Made by a program: the position numbers and the translations under genes. Under the pieces are notes generated by a model. That model had not been told where the DNA came from and searched no databases. It saw only the letters and a list, made by a program, of their open reading frames with translations. 64,000 bases of DNA from Alteriqipengyuania_B sp035481675 (GTDB lineage Bacteria > Pseudomonadota > Alphaproteobacteria > Sphingomonadales > Sphingomonadaceae): NCBI RefSeq assembly GCF_035481675.1, contig NZ_JAYJJW010000001.1, forward strand, positions 1,674,001 to 1,738,000. Direction: 5' to 3'. Positions 24,876-33,983 of this stretch are shown in pieces. Position 1 is the stretch's first letter; each line of letters begins with the position of its first letter.

Positions 24876-27629
24876 TTGACGGCGATCCGAATTCCCGACC
24901 AGCGGGCGATCATCGATCGCCGCCAGCTTGCCAGCCGGATCGCCGCCCTCGCCGCCGAGGGAGCGCCGCGGCAGGAGGTGGTGAAGCTTGCCCGCTCGGC
25001 GCTCGACGAGGGGCGCGAGGAACTCGCGCGCCGCCTTGCCGACAGCCCCAACGCGGGGCACGAGATCGCGGCAGGCCAGACCTTCCTGGTCGACCAGATC
25101 ATCCGCGTTCTGCACGATCACATCGTCACCGACGTCTATCCCAACGCCAACCGTTCCAGCGGGGAGCGGATCGCCCTGATCGCCGTCGGAGGCTACGGGC
25201 GCGAGGAGATGGCGCCGCAATCCGATGTCGACATCGCCTTCGTCACCCCCGGCAAGCAGACCGCGTGGTGCGAACAGGTGATCGAGGCGCTGCTTTATTT
25301 CCTGTGGGACCTTGGCCTGAAGGTCGGCCATTCCAGCCGCTCGCTCGATGATGTCATCCGCATGGCGAAGGAAGACCTCACCATCCGTACCGCGCTGCTC
25401 GAAGGGCGCTACCTGTGGGGCGACCGCGACCTCTACGATGCGGCCTCTGCCCGGTTCTGGGCGGAAGTGGTCTCCGGCAGCGAGAAGCAGTTCGTCGCGG
25501 AGAAACTGGAAGAGCGCAACGCCCGGCACAAGCGCATGGGCGACAGCCGCTACGTCGTCGAACCCAATGTGAAGGAAGGCAAAGGCGGGCTTCGCGACCT
25601 GCAGGCCCTCTACTGGATCGGCAAATATATCCACCGCGTGGAAAACGCCGCCGAGCTGGTCGAGAAGGGGCTTTTTACCCAGACCGAATACCGCGCCTTC
25701 CGCCGGGCGGAACGGTTCCTGCTGGCGGTGCGCGCGCATCTCCACACCATCACCGGCCGCGCCGAAGACCGCCTGACCTTCGACCTCCAGCGCGAGGTGG
25801 CGAAGCGGATGCGCTATGCCGACCGGCCGGGCAAGAGCGCGGTCGAACGCTTCATGCAGTTCTATTTCCTGCAGGCGAAGCGGGTCGGCAGCCTGACGGG
25901 CGTGTTCCTCAGCCAGTTGGACGAACAGTTCGCGAAGAAAACCGCGCGGCGGGGCCTGCTCGCCACGTTCCGCCCGCGCCCGCGCGAGCTCAAGGGCTAC
26001 GAGGTGTTCGGCGGCAAGATTTCCGCGCCCACCGACGGCTGGTTCAGGGACGATCCGGTGCGGCTGGTCGAGATCTTCCAGCTGGCCGAGGAGCACGCGC
26101 TGGAAGTCCATCCCGACACGATGCGGCAGGCCCGGCGTGACATGAAGCTGATCACCCGCGACGTACGCGAAGATGCACGAGCGAACGCGCTGTTCCTCAA
26201 GCTGTTGGCCGGCCGCAACGATCCCGAAGCGGTGCTGCGCTGGATGAACGAGGCGGGCGTGTTCGGCCGTTTCGTGCCCGATTTCGGCAAGGTCGAGGCG
26301 CAGATGCAATTCGACATGTACCACCACTACACGGTGGACGAGCACACGATCCGCGCCATCGGCCTGCTCAGCCGGATCGAGCGCGGCGAGCTGGTGGAGG
26401 ACCACCCGCGCTCCACCGCCCTGATGCCGCAGCTCGCCCATCGCCGCGTGCTCTATGTCGCGGTGCTGCTGCACGATATCGCCAAGGGCCGAGGCGGGGA
26501 CCACTCGGTGCTCGGCGGCGAGGTGGCAGAGGAATTGTGCCCCCGCTTCGGCCTAGACGAGGGCGAGACGGAGCTGGTCGCATGGCTGGTGCGCGAGCAT
26601 TTGCTGATGAGCCGCACGGCGCAGAAGCGCGACTTGTCAGATTCCAAGACCGTCAGCGATTTCGTGGCCGAAGTGCGCACCCTGGAACGCCTGCGGCTGC
26701 TGATGATCCTGACCGTGGTGGACATCCGCGCCGTCGGCCCCGGCACGTGGAACGACTGGAAGCGCCAGCTGATCGGCCAGCTGTACGAACTGGCCGAGGA
26801 ACAGCTGCGGCTGGGCCACAAGAGCCGCGGGCGCGCGGAAACCGTGGCGATGAAGCGCCGTACCGTGCGCGAACTCATTGCCGATGACGCGGTCGATTAC
26901 GATGCCATCGCCGACCTCTTCACCGACAGCTACTGGATCGCCGAGCCCGAGGACATCGCCGCGCGCAACCTGGTGCAATACCGCGCGGCGGAAGAAATGG
27001 ACCACATGCTGTCGGTCCACACCGAGTTCGTGGAAGATCGCGGCGCGACGCTGGTCACCATCATCGCCGACGACCACCCCGGCCTGTTCTTTCGGATCGC
27101 GGGCGGCATCCACCTCGCCGGTGGCAACATCATCGACGCACGCATCCACACCACTACGAACGGCAAGGCGGTCGACAACTTCCTGGTGCAGGACCCGGTC
27201 GGACGGCCGTTTGCGGAAGCCGCGCAGCCGGAACGGCTGGAGCAATCGATCCGCGATGCCATCGCCAATCGCGGCGAGCTGGTACAGGGCCTCGCCAAGC
27301 GCCCGCTACCCCGCACCCGCGCCGGCCATTTCGACGTGCGCCCCGCGGTCGCCTTTGACAACCGCGCATCGAGCCGCTTCACCGTGATCGAGGTATCCGC
27401 CCGCGACCGGCCCGCCCTGCTAAACCGGCTGGCCCGCTCGCTGTTCGAAAGCCAGCTGGTGGTCCATTCCGCCCACATCACCCACTACGGCGAACGCGCG
27501 GTCGACATCTTTTACGTCACCGACCTGACGGGCGGAAAGGTGGTCGCGCCCGACCGGATGAAAGCCGTCGAGGCGCGCCTGCTGGAAGCCGCCAGCGACG
27601 AATTGCAGCGCGAGATCGAAGCGGCTTGA
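24876..27629 (+). CDS. glnD: PII uridylyltransferase / uridylyl-removing enzyme
   Basis: Bifunctional nitrogen sensor that adds or removes UMP on PII proteins according to glutamine. 917 residues. The nucleotidyltransferase motif is GGYGREEMAPQSDVDI (about residue 104). The GlnE-like helical segment contains VVEPNVKEGKGGLRDLQ, the HD hydrolase motif is LLHDIAKGRGGDHS (about residue 530), and two ACT domains begin near residues 722 and 832. The start appears to be TTG at 24876, 4 nt after the acyl-CoA ligase stop; no better start is in frame. No nitrogen genes flank it. Confidence 0.95.
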   Translation: MTAIRIPDQRAIIDRRQLASRIAALAAEGAPRQEVVKLARSALDEGREELARRLADSPNAGHEIAAGQTFLVDQIIRVLHDHIVTDVYPNANRSSGERIALIAVGGYGREEMAPQSDVDIAFVTPGKQTAWCEQVIEALLYFLWDLGLKVGHSSRSLDDVIRMAKEDLTIRTALLEGRYLWGDRDLYDAASARFWAEVVSGSEKQFVAEKLEERNARHKRMGDSRYVVEPNVKEGKGGLRDLQALYWIGKYIHRVENAAELVEKGLFTQTEYRAFRRAERFLLAVRAHLHTITGRAEDRLTFDLQREVAKRMRYADRPGKSAVERFMQFYFLQAKRVGSLTGVFLSQLDEQFAKKTARRGLLATFRPRPRELKGYEVFGGKISAPTDGWFRDDPVRLVEIFQLAEEHALEVHPDTMRQARRDMKLITRDVREDARANALFLKLLAGRNDPEAVLRWMNEAGVFGRFVPDFGKVEAQMQFDMYHHYTVDEHTIRAIGLLSRIERGELVEDHPRSTALMPQLAHRRVLYVAVLLHDIAKGRGGDHSVLGGEVAEELCPRFGLDEGETELVAWLVREHLLMSRTAQKRDLSDSKTVSDFVAEVRTLERLRLLMILTVVDIRAVGPGTWNDWKRQLIGQLYELAEEQLRLGHKSRGRAETVAMKRRTVRELIADDAVDYDAIADLFTDSYWIAEPEDIAARNLVQYRAAEEMDHMLSVHTEFVEDRGATLVTIIADDHPGLFFRIAGGIHLAGGNIIDARIHTTTNGKAVDNFLVQDPVGRPFAEAAQPERLEQSIRDAIANRGELVQGLAKRPLPRTRAGHFDVRPAVAFDNRASSRFTVIEVSARDRPALLNRLARSLFESQLVVHSAHITHYGERAVDIFYVTDLTGGKVVAPDRMKAVEARLLEAASDELQREIEAA

Positions 27630-27691
27630 GGCTGGGTTTCGGGGCGGGAGGTTTTGCTCCGGACTCACTTCCTCCGCTCAGCCTGAGCAAG

Positions 27692-27991
27692 CTAATCGGG
27701 CATCGGCTTGGTTGAGGTAAAATCGTCACCGTACCACCGGGGCAAGAGTTCGAGCCTCACTCCGTTCGCCGTTATCCAGCCCTCCAGGCATTCCTTGGCT
27801 GCATCCGACGGCGTCGAGGCGAAAAACACTCGCGCTTCGCCAATCGCGTGGGAGCCATGTAATTCCAAGCGAAGCGCTCGAATACCGCAGGCACTGGCGG
27901 CGTCGATAACCGCATGAATACTTTCCAGCGGGCCAGCAGCGACGGGAGCCTGAGGCACCTGCACCATGAATGCGATTGCAGTGGCAATCAT
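27692..27991 (-). CDS. Small exported protein of unknown function
   Basis: A 99-residue protein with a hydrophobic start (MIATAIAFMVQVP) that may act as a signal peptide. No known domain was recognised. The sequence has a short strand-helix-strand look (RALRLELHGS, ARVFFASTP, GVRLELLPRW). It begins 5 nt after the yggS stop, with GGGGGTG in the yggS end as possible ribosome-binding site, so it is probably co-translated with yggS. Its GC content is lower than that of its neighbours. Confidence 0.6.
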   Translation of the reverse strand: MIATAIAFMVQVPQAPVAAGPLESIHAVIDAASACGIRALRLELHGSHAIGEARVFFASTPSDAAKECLEGWITANGVRLELLPRWYGDDFTSTKPMPD

Positions 27992-27996
27992 GGTTT

Positions 27997-28665
27997 TCAC
28001 CCCCGCTCCCCGAACAACGCGCTGCCGACGCGGACGTGGGTAGCGCCAAGCATTACGGCGGTTTCGTAGTCGCCGCTCATGCCCATGCTGAGGCCTTCCA
28101 CGCCATTGTCTTTCGCCAGCTTGTGCAGCAGCGCGAAAAAGGGGGCGGGTTCGATGTCGGCTGGGGGCAGACACATGAGGCCGGCGACCGGCACGTCCAT
28201 CTCGCGCGCCTTGGCGAGGAAGCCTGGGAGCGCCTGCACCGCGCAGCCGCCCTTCTGCGGCTCTTGGCCCACGTCGACCTGCACGAAACACGGCACTTGG
28301 CGGGCGGCCTTGTCCATCGCCTTGGCCAGTGCTTTCAGCAGGCTTGGCCGGTCGAGCGAATGGATCACATCGAAAGTCGCCACCGCGTCCTCCGCCTTGT
28401 TGGACTGCAGCTGGCCGACCATGTGCAGCACCGCATCGGGATAGGCCTCGCGCAACGCGGGCCATTTGCCTTGCGCCTCCTGTACGCGGTTCTCGCCGAA
28501 ATGGCGCTGGCCCTGCTGGAGGAGCGGCTCGATCGCGCCTGCCGGATGGGTCTTGCTGATCGCGACGAGCGTAACGTCTTCGGGCGCGCGCCGGGCGATC
28601 CGGCACTTGGCGGCGATGTTCGCGCGAACGGTTTCGAGCGGGGAATTCTCTCGTGTGTCGGCCAT
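27997..28665 (-). CDS. yggS: PLP homeostasis protein, YggS/PROSC family
   Basis: A 222-residue single-domain TIM-barrel protein that binds pyridoxal phosphate and balances B6 vitamers. The PLP lysine is in VAISKTHPAG. Other family motifs are HFGENRVQEAQGKW, HMVGQLQSNKA, DVIHSLDRPSL, GLMCLPP and LSMGMSGDYETAVMLGATHVR. The ATG at 28665 matches the family length; earlier codons are antisense to the neighbouring gene. Divergent from the ThiE/TenI-like gene, with 29 bp between the starts. Confidence 0.95.
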   Translation of the reverse strand: MADTRENSPLETVRANIAAKCRIARRAPEDVTLVAISKTHPAGAIEPLLQQGQRHFGENRVQEAQGKWPALREAYPDAVLHMVGQLQSNKAEDAVATFDVIHSLDRPSLLKALAKAMDKAARQVPCFVQVDVGQEPQKGGCAVQALPGFLAKAREMDVPVAGLMCLPPADIEPAPFFALLHKLAKDNGVEGLSMGMSGDYETAVMLGATHVRVGSALFGERG

Positions 28666-28694
28666 GGCAAAGGCGCTATAGCGTCCGCGTGACG

Positions 28695-29276
28695 ATGCGG
28701 AACCCCTCCCCTGCACCAGCGCCTGCACCGGAACCCCTGCCGCTGCTCTGGCTGCTCTCGGACGAGCGCAACGATGCCGGGATCGAACAAGCCTTCGCAA
28801 ACCTGCCCGAAGCGTCCGGATTCGTCTTCCGCCACTATCACCTCGATGGTGAAAAACGGCGAGATCGCTTTACCCATTTGGCTAGTTTGGCGCGGTCGCA
28901 TCGCCATCGCGTCGTCCTGTCCGGAGACGTCGAGACAGCGCGCGAGTGGGGCGCGGACGGCGTTTACGGCTCCGCAGCGCTCCAGCCTGCCGCCGGCCAC
29001 CTGCGCCTCGCCGCCGCGCATGACGGCGCCGAATTGCAGGCAGCCAACGCTGCCGGGGTCGACGGCGTCTTCCTCTCCCCCGTCTTTCCCACCCGCTCCC
29101 ACCCCGGCGCCGGTGCGCTTGGCCCGATGGGGTTCGCGGTGCTGGCGCAGCAGTCGCTCGTCCCGGTCATCGCGCTTGGCGGCATGACGGCGGAGCGCGC
29201 GCAAGTGCTCGGCTGGCCGCGCTGGGGCGCGATCGACGGGCTGGCAGACGGCCTGCGAGCCCAACGGCGCACTTGA
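28695..29276 (+). CDS. ThiE/TenI-superfamily protein
   Basis: A 193-residue TIM-barrel protein of the thiamine-phosphate synthase/TenI group. Visible matches are GADGVYGSA, GVDGVFLSPVFPTRSHPG and VPVIALGGMTAERA. The normal ThiE substrate residues are weak: the Q-x-R-x-K signature is replaced by FRHYHLDGEK and the second aspartate of the D-D pair is lost. It may be a divergent synthase, a TenI-like regulator or an enzyme of related chemistry. An in-frame GTG six bases upstream is an alternative start. Confidence 0.7.
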   Translation: MRNPSPAPAPAPEPLPLLWLLSDERNDAGIEQAFANLPEASGFVFRHYHLDGEKRRDRFTHLASLARSHRHRVVLSGDVETAREWGADGVYGSAALQPAAGHLRLAAAHDGAELQAANAAGVDGVFLSPVFPTRSHPGAGALGPMGFAVLAQQSLVPVIALGGMTAERAQVLGWPRWGAIDGLADGLRAQRRT

Positions 29277-29332
29277 CGGCGAGTCCCGCAAGGACTCAAA
29301 TGGCGCCCGCTTAGGACGAGGACGAAATTATC

Positions 29333-31675
29333 ATGGCGACCCGCGTAATGACCCGCAGTGCCCAGGCGGACTGGCGCGCCGCATTCCGCGCGTCGCTGCG
29401 CCGCGCCGGGCAGATGGCAGGGGCCGGCGCCTTGGTGCTGGCGATGCTGTTCCTCGGCCTCGCGCTCGCCAGCTATACGCAGACGGATCCCAGCGGATCG
29501 ACCGCGGCATCGGGCGACGATGTACGCAACTGGATGGGCATCGCAGGCGCGTGGGCATCCGAGCGCGCCCTCTTGCTGTTCGGCGTGCCGGCCGTCCTGC
29601 TGCTGCCGCTGCTTTATGCCTTTGCCCGCAAGCTGTGGCTCGATTCCGGTAACGAGGACACCGGCCCGGTCGCGGGCAAGTGGTGGCGCACGGTGGGCAA
29701 GCTGGTGGGCGGCATGGCGCTGCTCTCCACCGCGCTTTCCCTGATGTTTACCGGCCCCGGCGGCACGCTGCCGGCCTCGATGGGCGGGCTGACCGGCCTG
29801 CTCGGCGCGGGCGCGGTGCGCGGGCTGGCAGGGCTTGCGGGGGATACCGCTTCGGGCTGGATCATCGGCCTTGCCGCATTGCTGACGCTGGCCGGCGGAG
29901 CGTTCGTTGCGGGCCGCGTTTTCGCGCTCGACTGGGCAAAGCTCCTCACGCTGCCGCTGCTGCTGCGCCGCCCGCGCGCGATCCCCGGCGCCGCGCGCGA
30001 CATCATCCCCGCCACCCGCGCCAAATTCGCCGAGCCCGGGCCGAGCGAGGACCCGCCTGTGGTCGCCGACGCGCCGCCGCGCCGACCGCCCGAGATCACC
30101 GATCCCACCGCCCCGCCCCAACGCGCCAAGGTACGGAAAACACAGCAGAAAGACCTGTTCGCCGACGTCCAGCTGCCGAGCCTGGACCTGCTCGCCGACG
30201 CGGCCGAGGATTCCGCGCCGAAGATCGACAAGCTGGCGCTGGAACGCAACGCCCGCCTGCTCGAAAACGTGCTCGACGATTTCAACGTGAAAGGCGAAAT
30301 CACCGCCGTGCGCACCGGCCCGGTGGTGACGATGTACGAGCTGGAGCCCGCCCCCGGCATCAAGGCCAGCCGCGTGATCGGCCTGGCCGAAGACATCGCC
30401 CGCAACATGAGCGCGGTGTCAGCTCGCGTCTCACCCATTCCCGGCAAGACGGTGATGGGTATCGAACTGCCCAATGCGAAGCGCCAGATGGTCAGCTTCA
30501 AGGAACTGATCGCGTCGGAAGCCTTCGCCGGGCACAAGGGCGGCCTGCCGATCATCCTGGGCAAGGATATCGCCGGCGAGCCGATCGTCGCCGACCTTGC
30601 CGCCATGCCCCACCTGCTGGTGGCCGGTACCACCGGTTCGGGCAAGTCGGTCGGCCTCAACGCCATCCTGCTGAGCCTGCTGTACCGCTTCACCCCCGCC
30701 GAATTGCGCCTGATCCTGATCGATCCCAAGGTGCTGGAACTGAAGAGTTACGACGATATCCCCCACCTCCTCAGTCAGGTGGTGACGGAGCCGCAGAAGT
30801 CGGTCCGCGCGCTCAAATGGGCGGTCGAGGAAATGGAGCGGCGCTATCGCATGATGTCGAGCATCGGCGCGCGCAATCTCAACGGTTTCAACGAGCGGGT
30901 GAAGGCCGCGATCGCCAAGGGCAAACCGCTCGGCCGGCGGGTCCAGACCGGCTTCGATCCGGAGACCGGTGAGGAGATTTTCGAGGAGGAACAGCTCGAT
31001 TACGAAGTCCTGCCGCAGATCGTGCTGATCGTGGACGAACTGGCCGATTTGATGGTCACCGTCGGCAAGGATATCGAGGTTCTGATTCAACGGCTTAGCC
31101 AGAAATCGCGCGCCGCCGGCATCCACCTGATCATGGCCACGCAGCGCCCCTCGGTGGACGTCATCACCGGCGTCATCAAGGCCAACCTGCCGACCCGGAT
31201 CAGCTTCCACGTCACCAGCCGCATCGACAGCCGCACGATCCTGGGCGAACAGGGCGCCGAACAGCTGCTCGGCAAGGGCGACATGCTGTTCAAGCCGAAC
31301 ACCGATCCGATCAAGCGCGTGCACGGCCCGTTCGTGTCCGACGAGGAGGTCGAGGACGTTGCCAACCACTGGCGCGGCCAGGGCAGCCCCGAATACATCG
31401 ACAGCGTGACCGAGGAGCCGGAAGACGGCGGATTCGGTTTCGAGGACGATTTGACCGCAAGCGACGACCCGGCGGAAAGAAAATATCGCGCCGCCTGCCA
31501 GATCGTTTTCGAGAGCCAGAAAGCGTCCGCCAGCTGGATCCAGCGGCAGATGAAAGTGGGATACAACACCGCCGCGAAATGGGTCGAGCGGATGGAGGAG
31601 GAGGGGCTGGTCGGCCCCGCCAACCACGTCGGCAAGCGCGAAGTCTATCGCGACCGTGACGGTAATGTCTTGTAA
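29333..31675 (+). CDS. ftsK: DNA translocase FtsK
   Basis: Septum-localised hexameric motor that moves chromosome termini during division. 780 residues, typical for alphaproteobacteria with a short linker. Four membrane helices lie between residues about 22 and 195, followed by a proline-rich linker. The motor has Walker A AGTTGSGKSVGLN (about residue 430) and Walker B IVLIVDELADLM. The C-terminal gamma winged-helix (IQRQMKVGYNTAAKWVERME) reads orienting KOPS sites and contacts XerD. Start ATG at 29333, with an AGGACGAGGA stretch about 10 nt upstream. Confidence 0.97.
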   Translation: MATRVMTRSAQADWRAAFRASLRRAGQMAGAGALVLAMLFLGLALASYTQTDPSGSTAASGDDVRNWMGIAGAWASERALLLFGVPAVLLLPLLYAFARKLWLDSGNEDTGPVAGKWWRTVGKLVGGMALLSTALSLMFTGPGGTLPASMGGLTGLLGAGAVRGLAGLAGDTASGWIIGLAALLTLAGGAFVAGRVFALDWAKLLTLPLLLRRPRAIPGAARDIIPATRAKFAEPGPSEDPPVVADAPPRRPPEITDPTAPPQRAKVRKTQQKDLFADVQLPSLDLLADAAEDSAPKIDKLALERNARLLENVLDDFNVKGEITAVRTGPVVTMYELEPAPGIKASRVIGLAEDIARNMSAVSARVSPIPGKTVMGIELPNAKRQMVSFKELIASEAFAGHKGGLPIILGKDIAGEPIVADLAAMPHLLVAGTTGSGKSVGLNAILLSLLYRFTPAELRLILIDPKVLELKSYDDIPHLLSQVVTEPQKSVRALKWAVEEMERRYRMMSSIGARNLNGFNERVKAAIAKGKPLGRRVQTGFDPETGEEIFEEEQLDYEVLPQIVLIVDELADLMVTVGKDIEVLIQRLSQKSRAAGIHLIMATQRPSVDVITGVIKANLPTRISFHVTSRIDSRTILGEQGAEQLLGKGDMLFKPNTDPIKRVHGPFVSDEEVEDVANHWRGQGSPEYIDSVTEEPEDGGFGFEDDLTASDDPAERKYRAACQIVFESQKASASWIQRQMKVGYNTAAKWVERMEEEGLVGPANHVGKREVYRDRDGNVL

Positions 31676-31918
31676 TATAGACTAAGTTTTCCCGGCAGCT
31701 CCCCGCGCGCGACGCGCCCCCGCGTAGGTGCGCCTCACGCGCGACGCGGGCGCACGGGCCCCGGCCAACCGTTAACGATTCCCCCTAACGCGACCACTGA
31801 GCCCGGACTTGCCTTGGTCCCCTAACCGCTTGGTCCAGCTGGAAAGCGCTGGTTAGCGCTCGTGGTTGCCGGGCGTGGTTAGCAAATTCTTTACGCGGCG
31901 CTCCGTAGAATTCCCTGC
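31676..31918. other. Intergenic region upstream of the barrel gene
   Basis: 243 bp with no gene. It contains several GTTAAC, CTAACC and GGTTAGC words (for example around 31768-31775, 31824 and 31852), which resemble half-sites seen in alphaproteobacterial cell-cycle promoters. Their spacing does not fit the CtrA TTAA-N7-TTAA rule, so no site is claimed. Confidence 0.4.
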
Positions 31919-32869
31919 ATGGAACGCAGAATACACACCCGCGCCCGCGTGAAAGGGATTTTCGCGCTTTGTTCCCTCATTTTCGGCCTGGTGCTTCCAC
32001 CGTCAGCCGCGGCCCAGGATGACGCGCGATGGCGCTTCGATCCCTACGGCCGGGTCGAACTCGGCTTCGTCAGCGCCGAGAGCGGCGACCGCGAGGAGCA
32101 GATCGTGGTCGATGGCGATGCGGTGACGCTGCGCCTGCAGGCAGGCGCCGAGCTCGCCAGCGACACCACCACCTTCCAGCTCGAGGCCGACCGGATCTAC
32201 GTCGACCGGCTGGGCGAGGGTCGCAGCAGCTACCAGCGCGACCGCTTCACCGCCACGCTGGACCAGGAACTGGACAGCGACTGGGAAATCCGGCTGCAGG
32301 CCCGCCGCTACGACGATTTCATCACCGCCGAAGCGAACGACACGGACGAAACGTCCGGCCTCGTGCGGTTCACCTACGAACCCGAACGCGCCCACCGCTT
32401 CCGCCTGTCGGCAAGCTGGCGCGAGCGGGAATACGATCCTTCCCCGGAAGACGGACCTGACGCTTTCGCCACCACCGGCCGTGGCCCCCGTGTCGATGCG
32501 GAATACCGCCACCGGCTGGGTCGTTATCACTACTTCGCGGCAGACCTGCGCGCAGAGAGCATCGCGTCGGACGATGCGTTCCGCCGCTATTCGCGCCAGT
32601 CCGGCGCGGTCAGCTACACTCGCCCGCTCAACCACGACCTGCGGGTGCGGCCGGGGGTGGAAGCGATCCACACCCGCTTCGGCGGCCGTACGGGCGACGA
32701 TGGCGAGGTGCGCAGCGATTTCCGCATCGCCCCAGAAGTCGAGCTGCTGTGGTGGCCCGGCCAGTGGCGCATCGAGGCCGAGGCCAAGGCCATCTTCATC
32801 GATTCCAACGACGAACGCCGTGACCGCGCAGGCTACCGCCTGACCATTGCCGCGGGATATGTTTTCTAA
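31919..32869 (+). CDS. Outer-membrane beta-barrel protein, unknown family
   Basis: A 316-residue exported protein: signal peptide (residues about 1-33, ending SAAAQ), then alternating amphipathic strands such as VTLRLQAGAEL, FRLSASWRERE and GYRLTIAAGYVF. The final residue is phenylalanine after an alternating strand, the usual insertion signal for outer-membrane barrels. Charged turns (D, E, R) are frequent. No specific family was recognised. Its stop overlaps the 7TM gene start by 11 nt, which ties it to the membrane cluster downstream. Confidence 0.75.
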   Translation: MERRIHTRARVKGIFALCSLIFGLVLPPSAAAQDDARWRFDPYGRVELGFVSAESGDREEQIVVDGDAVTLRLQAGAELASDTTTFQLEADRIYVDRLGEGRSSYQRDRFTATLDQELDSDWEIRLQARRYDDFITAEANDTDETSGLVRFTYEPERAHRFRLSASWREREYDPSPEDGPDAFATTGRGPRVDAEYRHRLGRYHYFAADLRAESIASDDAFRRYSRQSGAVSYTRPLNHDLRVRPGVEAIHTRFGGRTGDDGEVRSDFRIAPEVELLWWPGQWRIEAEAKAIFIDSNDERRDRAGYRLTIAAGYVF

Positions 32870-33983
32870 GAAAGCCCAACTCCTTAAGCGCATTATTGCG
32901 CGGGCGACGCCCCAAGTCCGCCGGCCGTTCTACATCGGCTGTGCGGTCGGCGGGGCGTTGCTCGCGCTCGTCGTACTCGGTTTCTGGAATACCTCGCGCT
33001 GGACGGACATGCCGTCCGCGCTCGGCGGGATCGCCGTTTCGCAGGCCGTCTGGGGCCTGAAGCCTTCCAACCTGCTGATGGTCCTGCCGGTCGGCGCCTT
33101 CCTGGTGGTGCTGGCCCGCAGCTTCGTGGGCGTGAAGGCGTTCGGCCTGTTCACGCCGATGCTGATTGCCCTCGCCTTCCTGCAGATCGGCCCCGTGTTC
33201 GGCCCCGTGGTGCTCGGCACCTCGGTGCTTGCCGGGATGCTGATGGCCCCCGCCCTGCTCAAATTGCGGATGACCCGCGTCGGTTTCCTCGGCGTGCTGA
33301 TCTCGCTCGTGGTTCTCATTCTCGTCGCGCTGCAGACCATCCTCGACCGGAACCTGCAGGTCGACGCATTCCCCGTCGTCGTGTGCGCGCTGGTGGTCGA
33401 ACGCTGGCGCAAGACGTGGGAGAAGGACGGCTGGTGGCCTTCCGTCTGGCACGCCGGCAGCACGTTCCTCGTCTCGCTGATCATCACCTATGTGATGGTT
33501 TCGCCCGTGGCCCTCGCGGTCATCAATTTCTCACCGCTGCTCATGCCCGCCTTCATGGCGGTCGCGATCGCAGTCCTCGGCCGATACCGCGGCCTGAGGC
33601 TGTCCGAACTCATCCGCTTCGCACCTATCTGGCTGGAAGGAAGACGCAATGCCAATGCCAACGCCAATCCGCTCGCTTCGGGACAGGATCCTGGGACGGA
33701 AAACACCGGGCTCGACCCGGGCGGAGGAGAGCCGCCCGGCAACATCGCAGACCTCCTCGTCAATAACGGCGTCGGCGCTCCTGAAGCGGCCGGCGCCGAA
33801 AGTGCGTCAACCGGACCAGATTCTGGGGATCAACTTGCGGAACGCGATAATCGCGAAATACAACGGCCGCCAAGCGATCGAGCGGGCCCGCGACAAGGTC
33901 GCCGCGAAAGTGGCCCTGGTCGAACGCGGCATCGCCACCACCGGTACGATAGCCGTTATCTCCAGCTATGGGGAACTCGGTAA
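32859..33983 (+). CDS. 7TM protein of the inactive-transglutaminase-associated family
   Basis: A 374-residue inner-membrane protein. After one N-terminal helix (about residues 23-42) and a short loop, a bundle of helices carries FVGVKAFGLFTPMLIALAF, VVCALVVERW and GRYRGLRLSELIRF. These match the 7TM module that is usually fused to an inactive transglutaminase domain (Pfam 7TM_transglut). Here that periplasmic domain is absent. The fold should end near residue 255; the following 110 residues, starting with an NANANAN stretch, read through the next gene in another frame and look non-natural. The ATG at 32859 overlaps the barrel gene stop. Confidence 0.8.
   Translation: MFSKKAQLLKRIIARATPQVRRPFYIGCAVGGALLALVVLGFWNTSRWTDMPSALGGIAVSQAVWGLKPSNLLMVLPVGAFLVVLARSFVGVKAFGLFTPMLIALAFLQIGPVFGPVVLGTSVLAGMLMAPALLKLRMTRVGFLGVLISLVVLILVALQTILDRNLQVDAFPVVVCALVVERWRKTWEKDGWWPSVWHAGSTFLVSLIITYVMVSPVALAVINFSPLLMPAFMAVAIAVLGRYRGLRLSELIRFAPIWLEGRRNANANANPLASGQDPGTENTGLDPGGGEPPGNIADLLVNNGVGAPEAAGAESASTGPDSGDQLAERDNREIQRPPSDRAGPRQGRRESGPGRTRHRHHRYDSRYLQLWGTR

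Noticed and set aside
31676..31918. CtrA-binding sites before the barrel gene
   Set aside because: TTAAC/GTTAG words are present but not with the required TTAA-N7-TTAA spacing.
32003..32893. 296-codon antisense frame over the barrel gene
   Set aside because: The plus-strand gene has a signal peptide and a barrel pattern ending in Phe; the antisense frame has neither domain nor ribosome-binding site.
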